Of a stretch of 64,000 nt of DNA, positions 57,894 through 64,000 are shown in pieces. Under the pieces are notes generated by a model. The model was not told the DNA's origin, did not search any database, and saw only the letters and a list, made by a program, of their open reading frames with translations. Position 1 is the first letter of the stretch. Each line of letters opens with the position of its first letter. The position numbers and the translations under genes were made by a program. The DNA lies in assembly GCF_003003095.1 (NCBI RefSeq), contig NZ_PVTT01000002.1, positions 62,001-126,000 on the forward strand. The letters run 5' to 3'. The stretch is from Hasllibacter halocynthiae. Lineage in GTDB: Bacteria; Pseudomonadota; Alphaproteobacteria; Rhodobacterales; Rhodobacteraceae.

Positions 57894-58643
57894 CTACGGT
57901 CCGTCATGTCCACGGATCATGCGCTCGCGCACGGCGGCGCGCCGCCGCCTCAGCTGCTCGTCGTACTCGCGGCGGAGCCGCTTCTCCTTCCTGCGGGCGA
58001 AGAATCCCGGTCTGTTCTTCTCGTATCCGTCGACCGTGGTTCCGAAATGCTGACGCGCGTAGATCGGGCCGTCGCCTTCGTAGCGTCCGCCGTCGAAATG
58101 CTCCGGGATGAAGTAGTGGGACGGGAAAATCGTGATCTCAGGCTTCAGATCGCGGATGGCCTTGGTCACGAAGAGGTTCCCGGTCGTCATCCACGGGCGG
58201 CCAATCTCGTCCTCGCCGATCTCGCCTAGCATGGCGACCAGCGCCTCGACGAACGGGTTTCCGGGCTCGCAGGCCAGGATGGGGGAGACGAGCTGCCCGC
58301 GCACGAACTCGTTCTCGTAGACGGTGTAGGCGTGCGGCTCGGGGAAGAGCCCGTCCACGGGGCGAAGGCACGTGGAATCCGCCGCCGCTAGAAAGCCGCC
58401 CCTCTCCTGCAGCAACTCGTAGCGGATGACGTCCGCGGCACCCGCGTACTGGCCGTATCTGAAGTAGTAATCCAGCAGCTTCTGGTTCCGGAACCTGCGC
58501 CCGAAGACGTAGTCGTTGTCGTAGAGGGTGTAGTCCCAGTCCGGGTGGTGGTCCCGCCAGGTCCGCATCCAGGCGTCGGGCGCGGGATGCGGCCCGATCC
58601 AGATATGCGACAGGCGCCGCGGGATCCCCGACGCCACGGCCAT
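57894..58643 (-). CDS. GT32-like glycosyltransferase (capsule/toxin type fold)
   Basis: The 249-residue protein begins 'IPRRLSHIWIGPHPAPDAWM', the N-terminal strand of GT32/TcdA-B-type sugar transferases. 'YAGAADVIRYELLQERGGFL' follows, with 'AADSTCLRP' where the DxD motif is expected (only one Asp kept, so metal binding may differ). The last 40 residues are highly basic with a predicted helix. The ATG follows the sdhA stop by 3 bp. A GTG two codons later has better Shine-Dalgarno spacing. Confidence 0.8.
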   Translation of the reverse strand: MAVASGIPRRLSHIWIGPHPAPDAWMRTWRDHHPDWDYTLYDNDYVFGRRFRNQKLLDYYFRYGQYAGAADVIRYELLQERGGFLAAADSTCLRPVDGLFPEPHAYTVYENEFVRGQLVSPILACEPGNPFVEALVAMLGEIGEDEIGRPWMTTGNLFVTKAIRDLKPEITIFPSHYFIPEHFDGGRYEGDGPIYARQHFGTTVDGYEKNRPGFFARRKEKRLRREYDEQLRRRRAAVRERMIRGHDGP

Positions 58644-58646
58644 CCC

Positions 58647-60452
58647 TCAGTACACGCGCGCCTTCGGGGCGATCTTCGCCAGGTCGATGCCACCCTCGTT
58701 GTGGCCGAGGAGGGGGCTGAGGTGGACGGGGCGGTAGTCGAGCTCGACCGTGCCGTTCACGCGGGCCAGCGTGTGGACGCGCCAGTCCTCGTCGTCGCGG
58801 TCGGGGAAGTCCTCGTGCGCGTGGGCGCCGCGACTCTCCTTGCGGGCCTCGGCGGAGACGACGGTGGCCAGGGCGTTGGGCATCAGGTTCGTCAGCTCGA
58901 GCGATTCCATCAGGTCGCTGTTCCAGATCATCGTCCGGTCCGTGACCTTCAGGTCGGACATGCGCCCGGCCGTCTCGGTCATCTTCTCGACACCCTGCGC
59001 CAGCGTCTCGGAGGTGCGGAACACGGCAGCGTCGGCCTGCATGTTCTTCTGCATCTCCAGCCGCAGCTCGGCGGTGGGGGTGCCGCCGTCGGCGTGGCGG
59101 ACGTCGTCGAAGCGGGCGACGGCCTTGTCGAGCGAGGCCTCGTTCAGCCTGGGGTTCGAGGCGTTCGGGTCCACGACCTTGCCCGCCTGGATCGCGGCGG
59201 CCCGGCCGAACACCACCAGGTCGATGAGGGAGTTGGACCCCAGGCGGTTCGCGCCGTGCACGCTGGCGCAGCCCGCCTCGCCCACGGCCATCAAACCCGG
59301 GACCACGCGGTCGGGGTCGTCCTCGGTGGGGTTCAGCACCTCGCCCCAGTAGTTCGTGGGGATGCCGCCCATGTTGTAGTGGACCGTGGGCAGGACGGGG
59401 ATCGGCTCCCTCGTGACGTCGACGCCGGCGAAGATGCGCGCCGATTCGGAGATGCCGGGCAGCCGCTCGGCCAGGGTCTCGGGCGGCAGGTGGTTGAGGT
59501 GGAGGTGGATGTGGTCCTTCTGCGCGCCGACGCCGCGGCCCTCGCGGATCTCGAGGGTCATGCAGCGGGACACCACGTCGCGCGAGGCGAGGTCCTTGTA
59601 GGTGGGGGCGTAGCGCTCCATGAAGCGCTCGCCCTCGGAGTTGGTGAGGTAGCCCCCCTCGCCCCGCGCCCCTTCGGTGATGAGGCAGCCCGCGCCGTAG
59701 ATGCCCGTGGGGTGGAACTGCACGAACTCCATGTCCTGGAGGGGCAGGCCCTGGCGCGCGACCATGCCGCCGCCGTCGCCCGTGCAGGTGTGCGCGCTCG
59801 TGGCGGAGAAATAGGCGCGCCCGTAGCCGCCCGTGGCCAGGACGGTCATCTTGGCGTTGAAGACGTGCATCTCGCCCGTCTCCAGCGACCAGGCGAGCAC
59901 GCCCTGGCACTGCCCGTCCTCGGACATGATGAGGTCGGTCGCGAAGTACTCGATGTAGAACTCGGCCTGCTGCTTCAGCGACTGGCCGTAGAGGGTGTGC
60001 AGGATCGCGTGGCCGGTCCGGTCGGCGGCGGCGCAGGTGCGCTGCACGGGCGGCCCCTCGCCGAACTGGGTGGTGTGGCCGCCGAAGGGGCGCTGGTAGA
60101 TCTTGCCTTCCTCGGTGCGCGAGAAGGGCACGCCGTAATGCTCCAGCTCGTAGACGGCCTTCGGGGCCTCGCGGGCGAGGTATTCCATAGCGTCGGTGTC
60201 GCCGAGCCAGTCGGAGCCCTTCACCGTGTCGTACATGTGCCACTGCCAGTTGTCGGGCCCCATGTTCCCGAGGCTCGCCGCGATGCCGCCCTGCGCCGCG
60301 ACCGTGTGCGAACGGGTCGGGAAGACCTTCGTGATGCAGGCCGTGCGCAGCCCCTGCTCGGCCATGCCGAGGGTGGCGCGCAGGCCCGATCCGCCTGCGC
60401 CGACGACGATGCAGTCGTATTCGTGATGGGTCAGCTCGTAGCTCTGGGTCAT
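58647..60452 (-). CDS. sdhA: Succinate dehydrogenase flavoprotein subunit
   Basis: The 601-residue catalytic subunit oxidises succinate to fumarate. Visible are the FAD-binding '[20 protein letters not shown]', the covalent-FAD His in '[20 protein letters not shown]', the active-site region '[20 protein letters not shown]' and '[16 protein letters not shown]', and the C-terminal '[18 protein letters not shown]'. Length and motifs are standard. GGAGG precedes ATG 60452, which overlaps the upstream unknown gene's stop by 4 bp. Confidence 0.97.
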   Translation of the reverse strand: MTQSYELTHHEYDCIVVGAGGSGLRATLGMAEQGLRTACITKVFPTRSHTVAAQGGIAASLGNMGPDNWQWHMYDTVKGSDWLGDTDAMEYLAREAPKAVYELEHYGVPFSRTEEGKIYQRPFGGHTTQFGEGPPVQRTCAAADRTGHAILHTLYGQSLKQQAEFYIEYFATDLIMSEDGQCQGVLAWSLETGEMHVFNAKMTVLATGGYGRAYFSATSAHTCTGDGGGMVARQGLPLQDMEFVQFHPTGIYGAGCLITEGARGEGGYLTNSEGERFMERYAPTYKDLASRDVVSRCMTLEIREGRGVGAQKDHIHLHLNHLPPETLAERLPGISESARIFAGVDVTREPIPVLPTVHYNMGGIPTNYWGEVLNPTEDDPDRVVPGLMAVGEAGCASVHGANRLGSNSLIDLVVFGRAAAIQAGKVVDPNASNPRLNEASLDKAVARFDDVRHADGGTPTAELRLEMQKNMQADAAVFRTSETLAQGVEKMTETAGRMSDLKVTDRTMIWNSDLMESLELTNLMPNALATVVSAEARKESRGAHAHEDFPDRDDEDWRVHTLARVNGTVELDYRPVHLSPLLGHNEGGIDLAKIAPKARVY

Positions 60453-60889
60453 TCTTCGGCCTCCGGGGCGGAGATAAGGTCGAGCGCGCCCTCGGGCAGC
60501 GCGGCGCCGGGACGCATCCCGGGATGGACAGGCGCGCCGAGAAGGGCGCCGAGGGACGCGCCGCCGTCGGGGGCGGTCAGCGCCTCGCCCAGGGCGGCGG
60601 GATCGGCGCCGAGGCAGGCGGCGAGGGCCGGCAGCTCGGGCGAGCGGTCCGCGCCGGGCACGTATCCCAGCGCGGCCGTGGCGGGGGCGACGGCGTAGGG
60701 GTGCGGCGCCCAGTAGCGCCAGTGATCCCCCTCGCAGCGGGCGTCGAGGGCCCAAGTGCCCCCCTCCTCGGCCATGACGTGGAGGACGGCGCGGTTGCGC
60801 AGGGCGTCCGGCTCGCCCAGGGCGGCGACCCAGGCGGCGCCGCCCATGGGGGGCGGGGCGGCCAGCTCGACCGCGAGGTGGTCGGTCAC
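60449..60889 (-). CDS. Conserved unknown protein between sdhD and sdhA
   Basis: The protein has about 146 residues and is acidic and soluble, with '[20 protein letters not shown]' followed by '[20 protein letters not shown]' and an Ala-rich end. No motif is recognised. A small gene at this exact place is common in Rhodobacterales sdh operons, and the 4-bp overlap with sdhA implies cotranslation. Either the GTG at 60889 or a TTG at 60898 could be the start. It may assist complex II assembly, but that is only positional inference. Confidence 0.7.
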   Translation of the reverse strand: MTDHLAVELAAPPPMGGAAWVAALGEPDALRNRAVLHVMAEEGGTWALDARCEGDHWRYWAPHPYAVAPATAALGYVPGADRSPELPALAACLGADPAALGEALTAPDGGASLGALLGAPVHPGMRPGAALPEGALDLISAPEAEE

Positions 60890-60902
60890 GAGGTCCAAGG
60901 GA

Positions 60903-61307
60903 TCAGAGCACCACGGCCGGGACCAGCGCCGGCACCGGCGAGAGCGCCACCCGAACGATGGAGATCAGCGCCAGCAGCCCCAGCCCGTAGAGGACGAAGG
61001 AGGCCGCGATCAGCGTCATCTTCCGGGTCTCGCCGCGCACGTAGTCGTCGATCAGCGTCTGGAAGCCCTGCCGGAAGTGCAGCATCGTCACGAGGATGGT
61101 GGCCGCCGCGATCGTCGCCGTGACGGGGTTGCGGTAGTAGGCCAGCGCCTCGACGTAGCCCTCGCCGAGGACGGGGCCGAAGGTGAAGACGAAGACGGGC
61201 ACCAGGACCAGAAGCGCCCAGGACGTGATCTGCATGTTCCAGACGTCGGAGGTGCCGGACTTCGCGGCCCCGAGGCCCGCGGCGCGCTTGCGGTCGGTGA
61301 GGTACAT
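60903..61307 (-). CDS. sdhD: Succinate dehydrogenase membrane anchor subunit
   Basis: The 134-residue protein has three transmembrane helices (about residues 28-48, 60-80, 98-122). 'MLHFRQGFQTLIDDYVRGE' contains the conserved His (heme ligand region) and the Asp-Tyr pair near the quinone site. It starts MYLTDRKRAAGLGAAKSGTS. GGAGG lies 6 nt before the ATG. It anchors SdhAB to the inner membrane together with SdhC, 12 bp upstream. Confidence 0.92.
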   Translation of the reverse strand: MYLTDRKRAAGLGAAKSGTSDVWNMQITSWALLVLVPVFVFTFGPVLGEGYVEALAYYRNPVTATIAAATILVTMLHFRQGFQTLIDDYVRGETRKMTLIAASFVLYGLGLLALISIVRVALSPVPALVPAVVL

Positions 61308-61319
61308 GGGCGGCCTCCG

Positions 61320-61712
61320 TCAGACGAACAGGAACACGAGCCAGGTCAGCAGCGTCAGCACCGTGGCGCCGATGAAGCAGGCCCAGCCGAGGCGCTCGGC
61401 CCACTCGATCTCCATCGAGCCGCCGGCGTCCCAGTAGAGGTGCCGCAGCCCGCCCAGCAGGTGGTACCACAACGCCCACACGGAGAGGCCGAGGACGAGG
61501 TCCCCGAGCGGCATGGTCAGCCACCAGGTCGCGATCGCGAAGGCCTCCGGCCCCGTGGCGAGGGCGACGAACCACCAGACGATCATGAGCGTGGCCACGA
61601 TCAGCGCCTGCCCCGTGATCCGGATGAAGATCGACGAGATCGAGGTGATCTGCGGCTTGTAGATCATGATGTGCGGGCTGAGGGGCCGCGCCCCCCGGTT
61701 CACGTCGGCCAT
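61320..61712 (-). CDS. sdhC: Succinate dehydrogenase cytochrome b556 subunit
   Basis: The 130-residue protein starts MADVNRGARPLSPHIMIYKP, the SdhC N-terminal signature, followed by three hydrophobic helices. 'WYHLLGGLRHLYWDAG' carries the heme b axial His and the 'H.xxGxRHLxxD' motif of the family. It forms the quinone and heme site with SdhD. The longer upstream frame is not needed. It is the first gene of the sdh operon, with 156 bp to NnrU. Confidence 0.94.
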   Translation of the reverse strand: MADVNRGARPLSPHIMIYKPQITSISSIFIRITGQALIVATLMIVWWFVALATGPEAFAIATWWLTMPLGDLVLGLSVWALWYHLLGGLRHLYWDAGGSMEIEWAERLGWACFIGATVLTLLTWLVFLFV

Positions 61713-61868
61713 GTCGCGTCCTTCTCTGCCGGCGCCCGGATGACGCATACGGGCGCCGTTGTCACGGGGGGCGTGGCGTCGCGGGCGTTCGGCGCGGCCC
61801 GTGCGGGGCACGAGGGCGATCACGCCGGGTCGTCATGTGATCACGCGGCGGGGCCGGACTGCGGATCT

Positions 61869-62429
61869 TCAGCCGGGCGTTCCGCCGAACGGCCAGACGC
61901 CCAGCCATACGTGCACCCATGCGATCAGGAGCCACAGCGCGAGCGCCGCGGCGAAGGCGGCCGCGTCCCGCCAGAGCGGACCGGGGGCGGAGGGCGACCA
62001 TGCCGCGCGGCGGTTGATGAGGATCACCTCCGCCACGGCCCAGGCGAGGAGCCCCCCGAAGAGGACCACCGCCGCGAGGTCTCCGTTCACCAGCAGATGC
62101 GCCACCGCCCAGATCTTCACCGCCGTGAGCTGCGGGTGCCGCATCCGGGTGCCGATCCGCCCCCCGGCGTTCGAGGCCACGAAGAGCCAGACGGCGAGCA
62201 GCGTCAGCAGGTTGTTCAGATGCGTCAGCCAGAGCGGCGGGTACCAGAGCGGGACCCATGCGGCCCAGCGGTAGCCATAGACCATCAGCACGAGCGAGAG
62301 GACGAGCGCGAGGGCGACGAGGCCCTTGCCGGGATCGCCGAGCCGCGCGCGGGAGGCGGGCGCGAGGCGCTTCCAGAGATGGGCGCCGGACCAGAGCGCG
62401 ACGCCGGAGACGAGGAGGAGATAGCCCAT
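61869..62429 (-). CDS. NnrU family membrane protein
   Basis: The 186-residue protein has five to six hydrophobic helices and 'PLWLTHLNNLLTLLAVWLFV', 'GTRMRHPQLTAVKIWAVAHL' and 'LLVNGDLAAVVLFGGLLAWA', the conserved His/Asn/Arg blocks of NnrU proteins. These relate to denitrification gene expression in R. sphaeroides but occur widely in non-denitrifiers. No nitrogen oxide genes are present here. It lies 9 bp downstream of the CitE-like gene, probably cotranscribed. Confidence 0.87.
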   Translation of the reverse strand: MGYLLLVSGVALWSGAHLWKRLAPASRARLGDPGKGLVALALVLSLVLMVYGYRWAAWVPLWYPPLWLTHLNNLLTLLAVWLFVASNAGGRIGTRMRHPQLTAVKIWAVAHLLVNGDLAAVVLFGGLLAWAVAEVILINRRAAWSPSAPGPLWRDAAAFAAALALWLLIAWVHVWLGVWPFGGTPG

Positions 62430-62438
62430 CCGCCGCCT

Positions 62439-63266
62439 CTACCCCGCCGCCCCGGCGATGGCGAGGATCCGCCGGGCGGCGCGGACGTGGAGGTTCTCGA
62501 CGATGCGGCCGTCGAGGACCGCGACGCCCGCGCCCTGCGCCAGCATGGCCTCGAAGGCCTCTATGCGGCGGCGGGCCAGGGCGACCTCCTCGTCCGAGGG
62601 GCCGAAGGCGGCGTTCGCGGCGGCGACCTGCACGGGGTGGATCAGGGTCTTGCCGTCGAAGCCGAGGCGGCGGCCCTCCGCGCATTCGGCCCGGAGGGCG
62701 TCCGCGTCCCGGAAGGCCCCGCACACCCCGTCGAGCGCGACGACCCCGGCCGCGCGGGCGGCCAGGACGATGCCCTGGAGGGCGAGGGCCATGGCCGGGC
62801 GCCCCTCGGCGCGCAGCTCGGCGGCGAGGTCGTTGGTCCCGGCGACGAGGCCGGCGAGGCCCTCGGCGGCGGCGATGGCGGGGGCCCGAAGGACGCCGGA
62901 CGGCGTCTCTATCATGGCCCAGACGGGAAGGCCGGTGCCGTCGCGCGCCTTCGCGACGGCGGCGGGGCCCTCGGCCTTCGGAATCAGCACGCCGTCTGGG
63001 GCGAGCGCCCGGACTGCCTGCAGGTCGTCCTCGTGCCAGGGGGTGCCGAGGCCGTTGACGCGGACGATCCGCAGCGCAGGGCCGGGCGTCGCAAGCGCGC
63101 CGGCCAGGGCGTCGCGGGCCGCGGGCTTCGCGGCGGGCGCGACGGCGTCCTCGAGGTCGTAGATCACGGCGTCCGCCCCGGCGCCGGGCGCCTTGGCGAG
63201 GGCCCGGGGGCTGGAGGCCGGCACGAAGAGCGCGGACCTGACGGGGCGCGGGGCGGGATCGGTCAT
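62439..63266 (-). CDS. mcl2: CoA ester lyase/thioesterase, HpcH/CitE family ((3S)-malyl-CoA thioesterase-like)
   Basis: The 275-residue TIM-barrel enzyme has 'SALFVPASSPRALAKAPGAG', the metal-binding Asp/Glu of 'ADAVIYDLEDAVAPAAK', 'RIVRVNGLGTPWHEDDLQAV' and 'LPVWAMIETPSGVLRAPAIA', with the family Glu. 'LGFDGKTLIHPVQVAAANAA' is the CoA-binding end. In R. sphaeroides, Mcl2 hydrolyses malyl-CoA. The position next to nnrU and sdh suits this assignment, but related lyases cannot be excluded without comparison. Confidence 0.78.
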   Translation of the reverse strand: MTDPAPRPVRSALFVPASSPRALAKAPGAGADAVIYDLEDAVAPAAKPAARDALAGALATPGPALRIVRVNGLGTPWHEDDLQAVRALAPDGVLIPKAEGPAAVAKARDGTGLPVWAMIETPSGVLRAPAIAAAEGLAGLVAGTNDLAAELRAEGRPAMALALQGIVLAARAAGVVALDGVCGAFRDADALRAECAEGRRLGFDGKTLIHPVQVAAANAAFGPSDEEVALARRRIEAFEAMLAQGAGVAVLDGRIVENLHVRAARRILAIAGAAG

Positions 63267-63548
63267 GCCGCCCGATGCCTGCGGGCCGGCGCGGGCGGGC
63301 GCAAGGCCGAACCGCGCCCGAAGCCGGCGTTGCGCGGCGCGCGGCGCGTTCACGCCTCTGCCCCCGGGGGCGCGAATCGCCCGTGCCGTCCGCCGCCGCC
63401 CCTTCGGAGACCCCTTCGGAGACAGGGCCGCGGCCCCGTGCGCGAGCGCGCGGGGAGGAGAGCGCGGTGCGTTAACGGGCCCGCAAGGATCCTGCGGCAT
63501 CCTTCTCGCGTCGGCCGAGGATGCCGGCAGCAAGGGGGGTGCGGGGTC

Positions 63549-63902
63549 ATGCGGGTCATCTTGGGTTGCATGCTGGCGGCTTTGCTGGGGCCGCCATGGT
63601 GGGGACCGGCCGAGGCGCGGGAAGGCGGCGGCGGAGCCAGGCCGGCGGAGGCCCGGCCAGGCGCGGCGGCGGCATGCGGGCGCCGCCCGGAGGTGCTGGC
63701 CCTTCTGGCGGAGCGGCGCGGCGAGACCCGGCGCGGCATCGGGATGCACGGGTCGGGCCGGGTGGTCGAGGTCTTCGCCTCCGAGGGGGGCGGCTGGACG
63801 GTGATCGCGACCGAGCCCTCGGGCCGGACCTGCGTCATCGCCGCCGGCCACGGCTGGGAGGACCTGCGCGAGGCCCCTCCCCCGCCGGGCGTGCCGGCCT
63901 GA
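63549..63902 (+). CDS. Small exported protein of unknown function
   Basis: The 117-residue protein has a signal peptide MRVILGCMLAALLGPPWWGP ending near AEA, then an Arg/Ala-rich linker and a beta-rich domain ('GSGRVVEVFASEGGGWTVIA', 'SGRTCVIAAGHGWEDL'). The 'W/T...T.P.GR.C.IAAG.GWE' ending occurs in many short periplasmic proteins of Rhodobacterales that have no known role. A G-rich site precedes the ATG. It is divergent from the CitE-like gene, with 282 bp between starts. Confidence 0.75.
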   Translation: MRVILGCMLAALLGPPWWGPAEAREGGGGARPAEARPGAAAACGRRPEVLALLAERRGETRRGIGMHGSGRVVEVFASEGGGWTVIATEPSGRTCVIAAGHGWEDLREAPPPPGVPA

Positions 63903-63980
63903 CGCGGGCGCCGGGCGCGCGCCTTGCCCCGGCCCCGCGCCGGGGCTAGGCCCGCGGACCGAACCGAAAGCCACACCGAC

Positions 63981-64000
63981 ATGCTCAGGGGAAAACCGGA
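63981..64000 (+). CDS. Possible start of a further gene, cut by the window edge
   Basis: An ATG opens a frame (MLRGKP) that runs into the right edge, 78 bp after the exported-protein stop on the same strand. Only six codons are visible and no strong ribosome site precedes it. Identity cannot be judged. Confidence 0.25.

Noticed and set aside
1..64000. CRISPR arrays, tRNA or rRNA genes, insertion sequences, prophage or replication origin
   Set aside because: No regularly spaced repeat-spacer pattern, no T-loop GGTTCGAAT-type sequences with cloverleaf context, no transposase or integrase motif and no DnaA-box cluster was seen. Dedicated searches were not possible.

Overview
This is one continuous stretch of very GC-rich chromosomal DNA from an alphaproteobacterium, almost certainly a member of the Rhodobacterales (Rhodobacteraceae/Roseobacter type). 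Three things support this placement. Gene orders are typical of the order: irr-fabA-fabB-fabI; miaB...phoH-ybeY-corC-lnt-metK; nnrU, a malyl-CoA-lyase-type gene and sdhCD-hypothetical-sdhA. The leader in front of metK matches a SAM/SAH riboswitch, a class known mainly from Rhodobacterales metK leaders. The window also encodes an Irr-type Fur regulator and an H-NS/HvrA-type protein. Genes are packed tightly, with many ATGA/GTGA/TTGA start-stop overlaps. I saw no rRNA, tRNA, insertion sequence, integrase, phage gene or CRISPR array.

Layout. 1-8.2 kb: end of an unidentified (possibly glycosyltransferase-like) gene, B12-dependent ribonucleotide reductase nrdJ, a DUF1489 gene, hisS-hisZ-hisG, slyX, an orphan PAS/HisKA_2 kinase and a VKOR-family membrane protein. 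8.2-12.2 kb: dnaE and a glyoxalase-fold gene. 12.3-22.5 kb: a purine module, with xdhABC followed directly by a BMP-type ABC transporter (ATPase, two permeases, a small membrane protein, substrate-binding protein). This suggests import of purines or nucleosides coupled to xanthine oxidation. 22.6-29.3 kb: trmB, a small secreted protein, an FAD/GcvT-type demethylating dehydrogenase, a DUF2268 metalloprotease-like gene and panC-panB. 29.4-32.3 kb: a frameshifted M48 lipoprotein protease facing an M8-like metalloprotease, a repeat-rich gene-free stretch and an SH3-like secreted protein.

32.3-40.1 kb: metK with its riboswitch, then lnt, corC, ybeY, phoH, two small envelope proteins sharing a 32-residue module, and miaB, all on the minus strand. 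40.2-47.1 kb: an unknown 290-residue protein, a LOV-histidine kinase (probable blue-light sensor), Irr, the unsaturated fatty acid genes fabA-fabB-fabI, a serine/threonine-dehydratase-type gene and an enol-lactone hydrolase. 47.1-55.3 kb: a RecD/UvrD-like helicase, a quorum-sensing locus (luxI, luxR and a small overlapping gene), a PlsB/PlsC-type acyltransferase, an H-NS-like protein coupled to a purine nucleoside phosphorylase, and unknown genes, including an in-frame fusion of a membrane segment to a bactofilin-like beta-repeat domain.

55.5-64 kb: succinate dehydrogenase. sdhC-sdhD-unknown-sdhA are contiguous, but sdhB is separated from them by a GT32-like glycosyltransferase, a small lipoprotein and a sulfotransferase. 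NnrU and a CitE/malyl-CoA-lyase homologue lie upstream of sdhC, followed by a small exported protein at the right edge.

Notable points are the homopolymer frameshift in the M48 gene, four convergent gene pairs whose stop codons interlock in the same CTAG tetranucleotide, the shared W-I-D-P...G-R-P-V-C module, the fused bactofilin-like gene with an internal ribosome binding site, and the direct/inverted repeat between irr and fabA. No single wholly new multi-gene system is evident. The best undescribed candidates are small envelope proteins and the peptide in the quorum-sensing locus.
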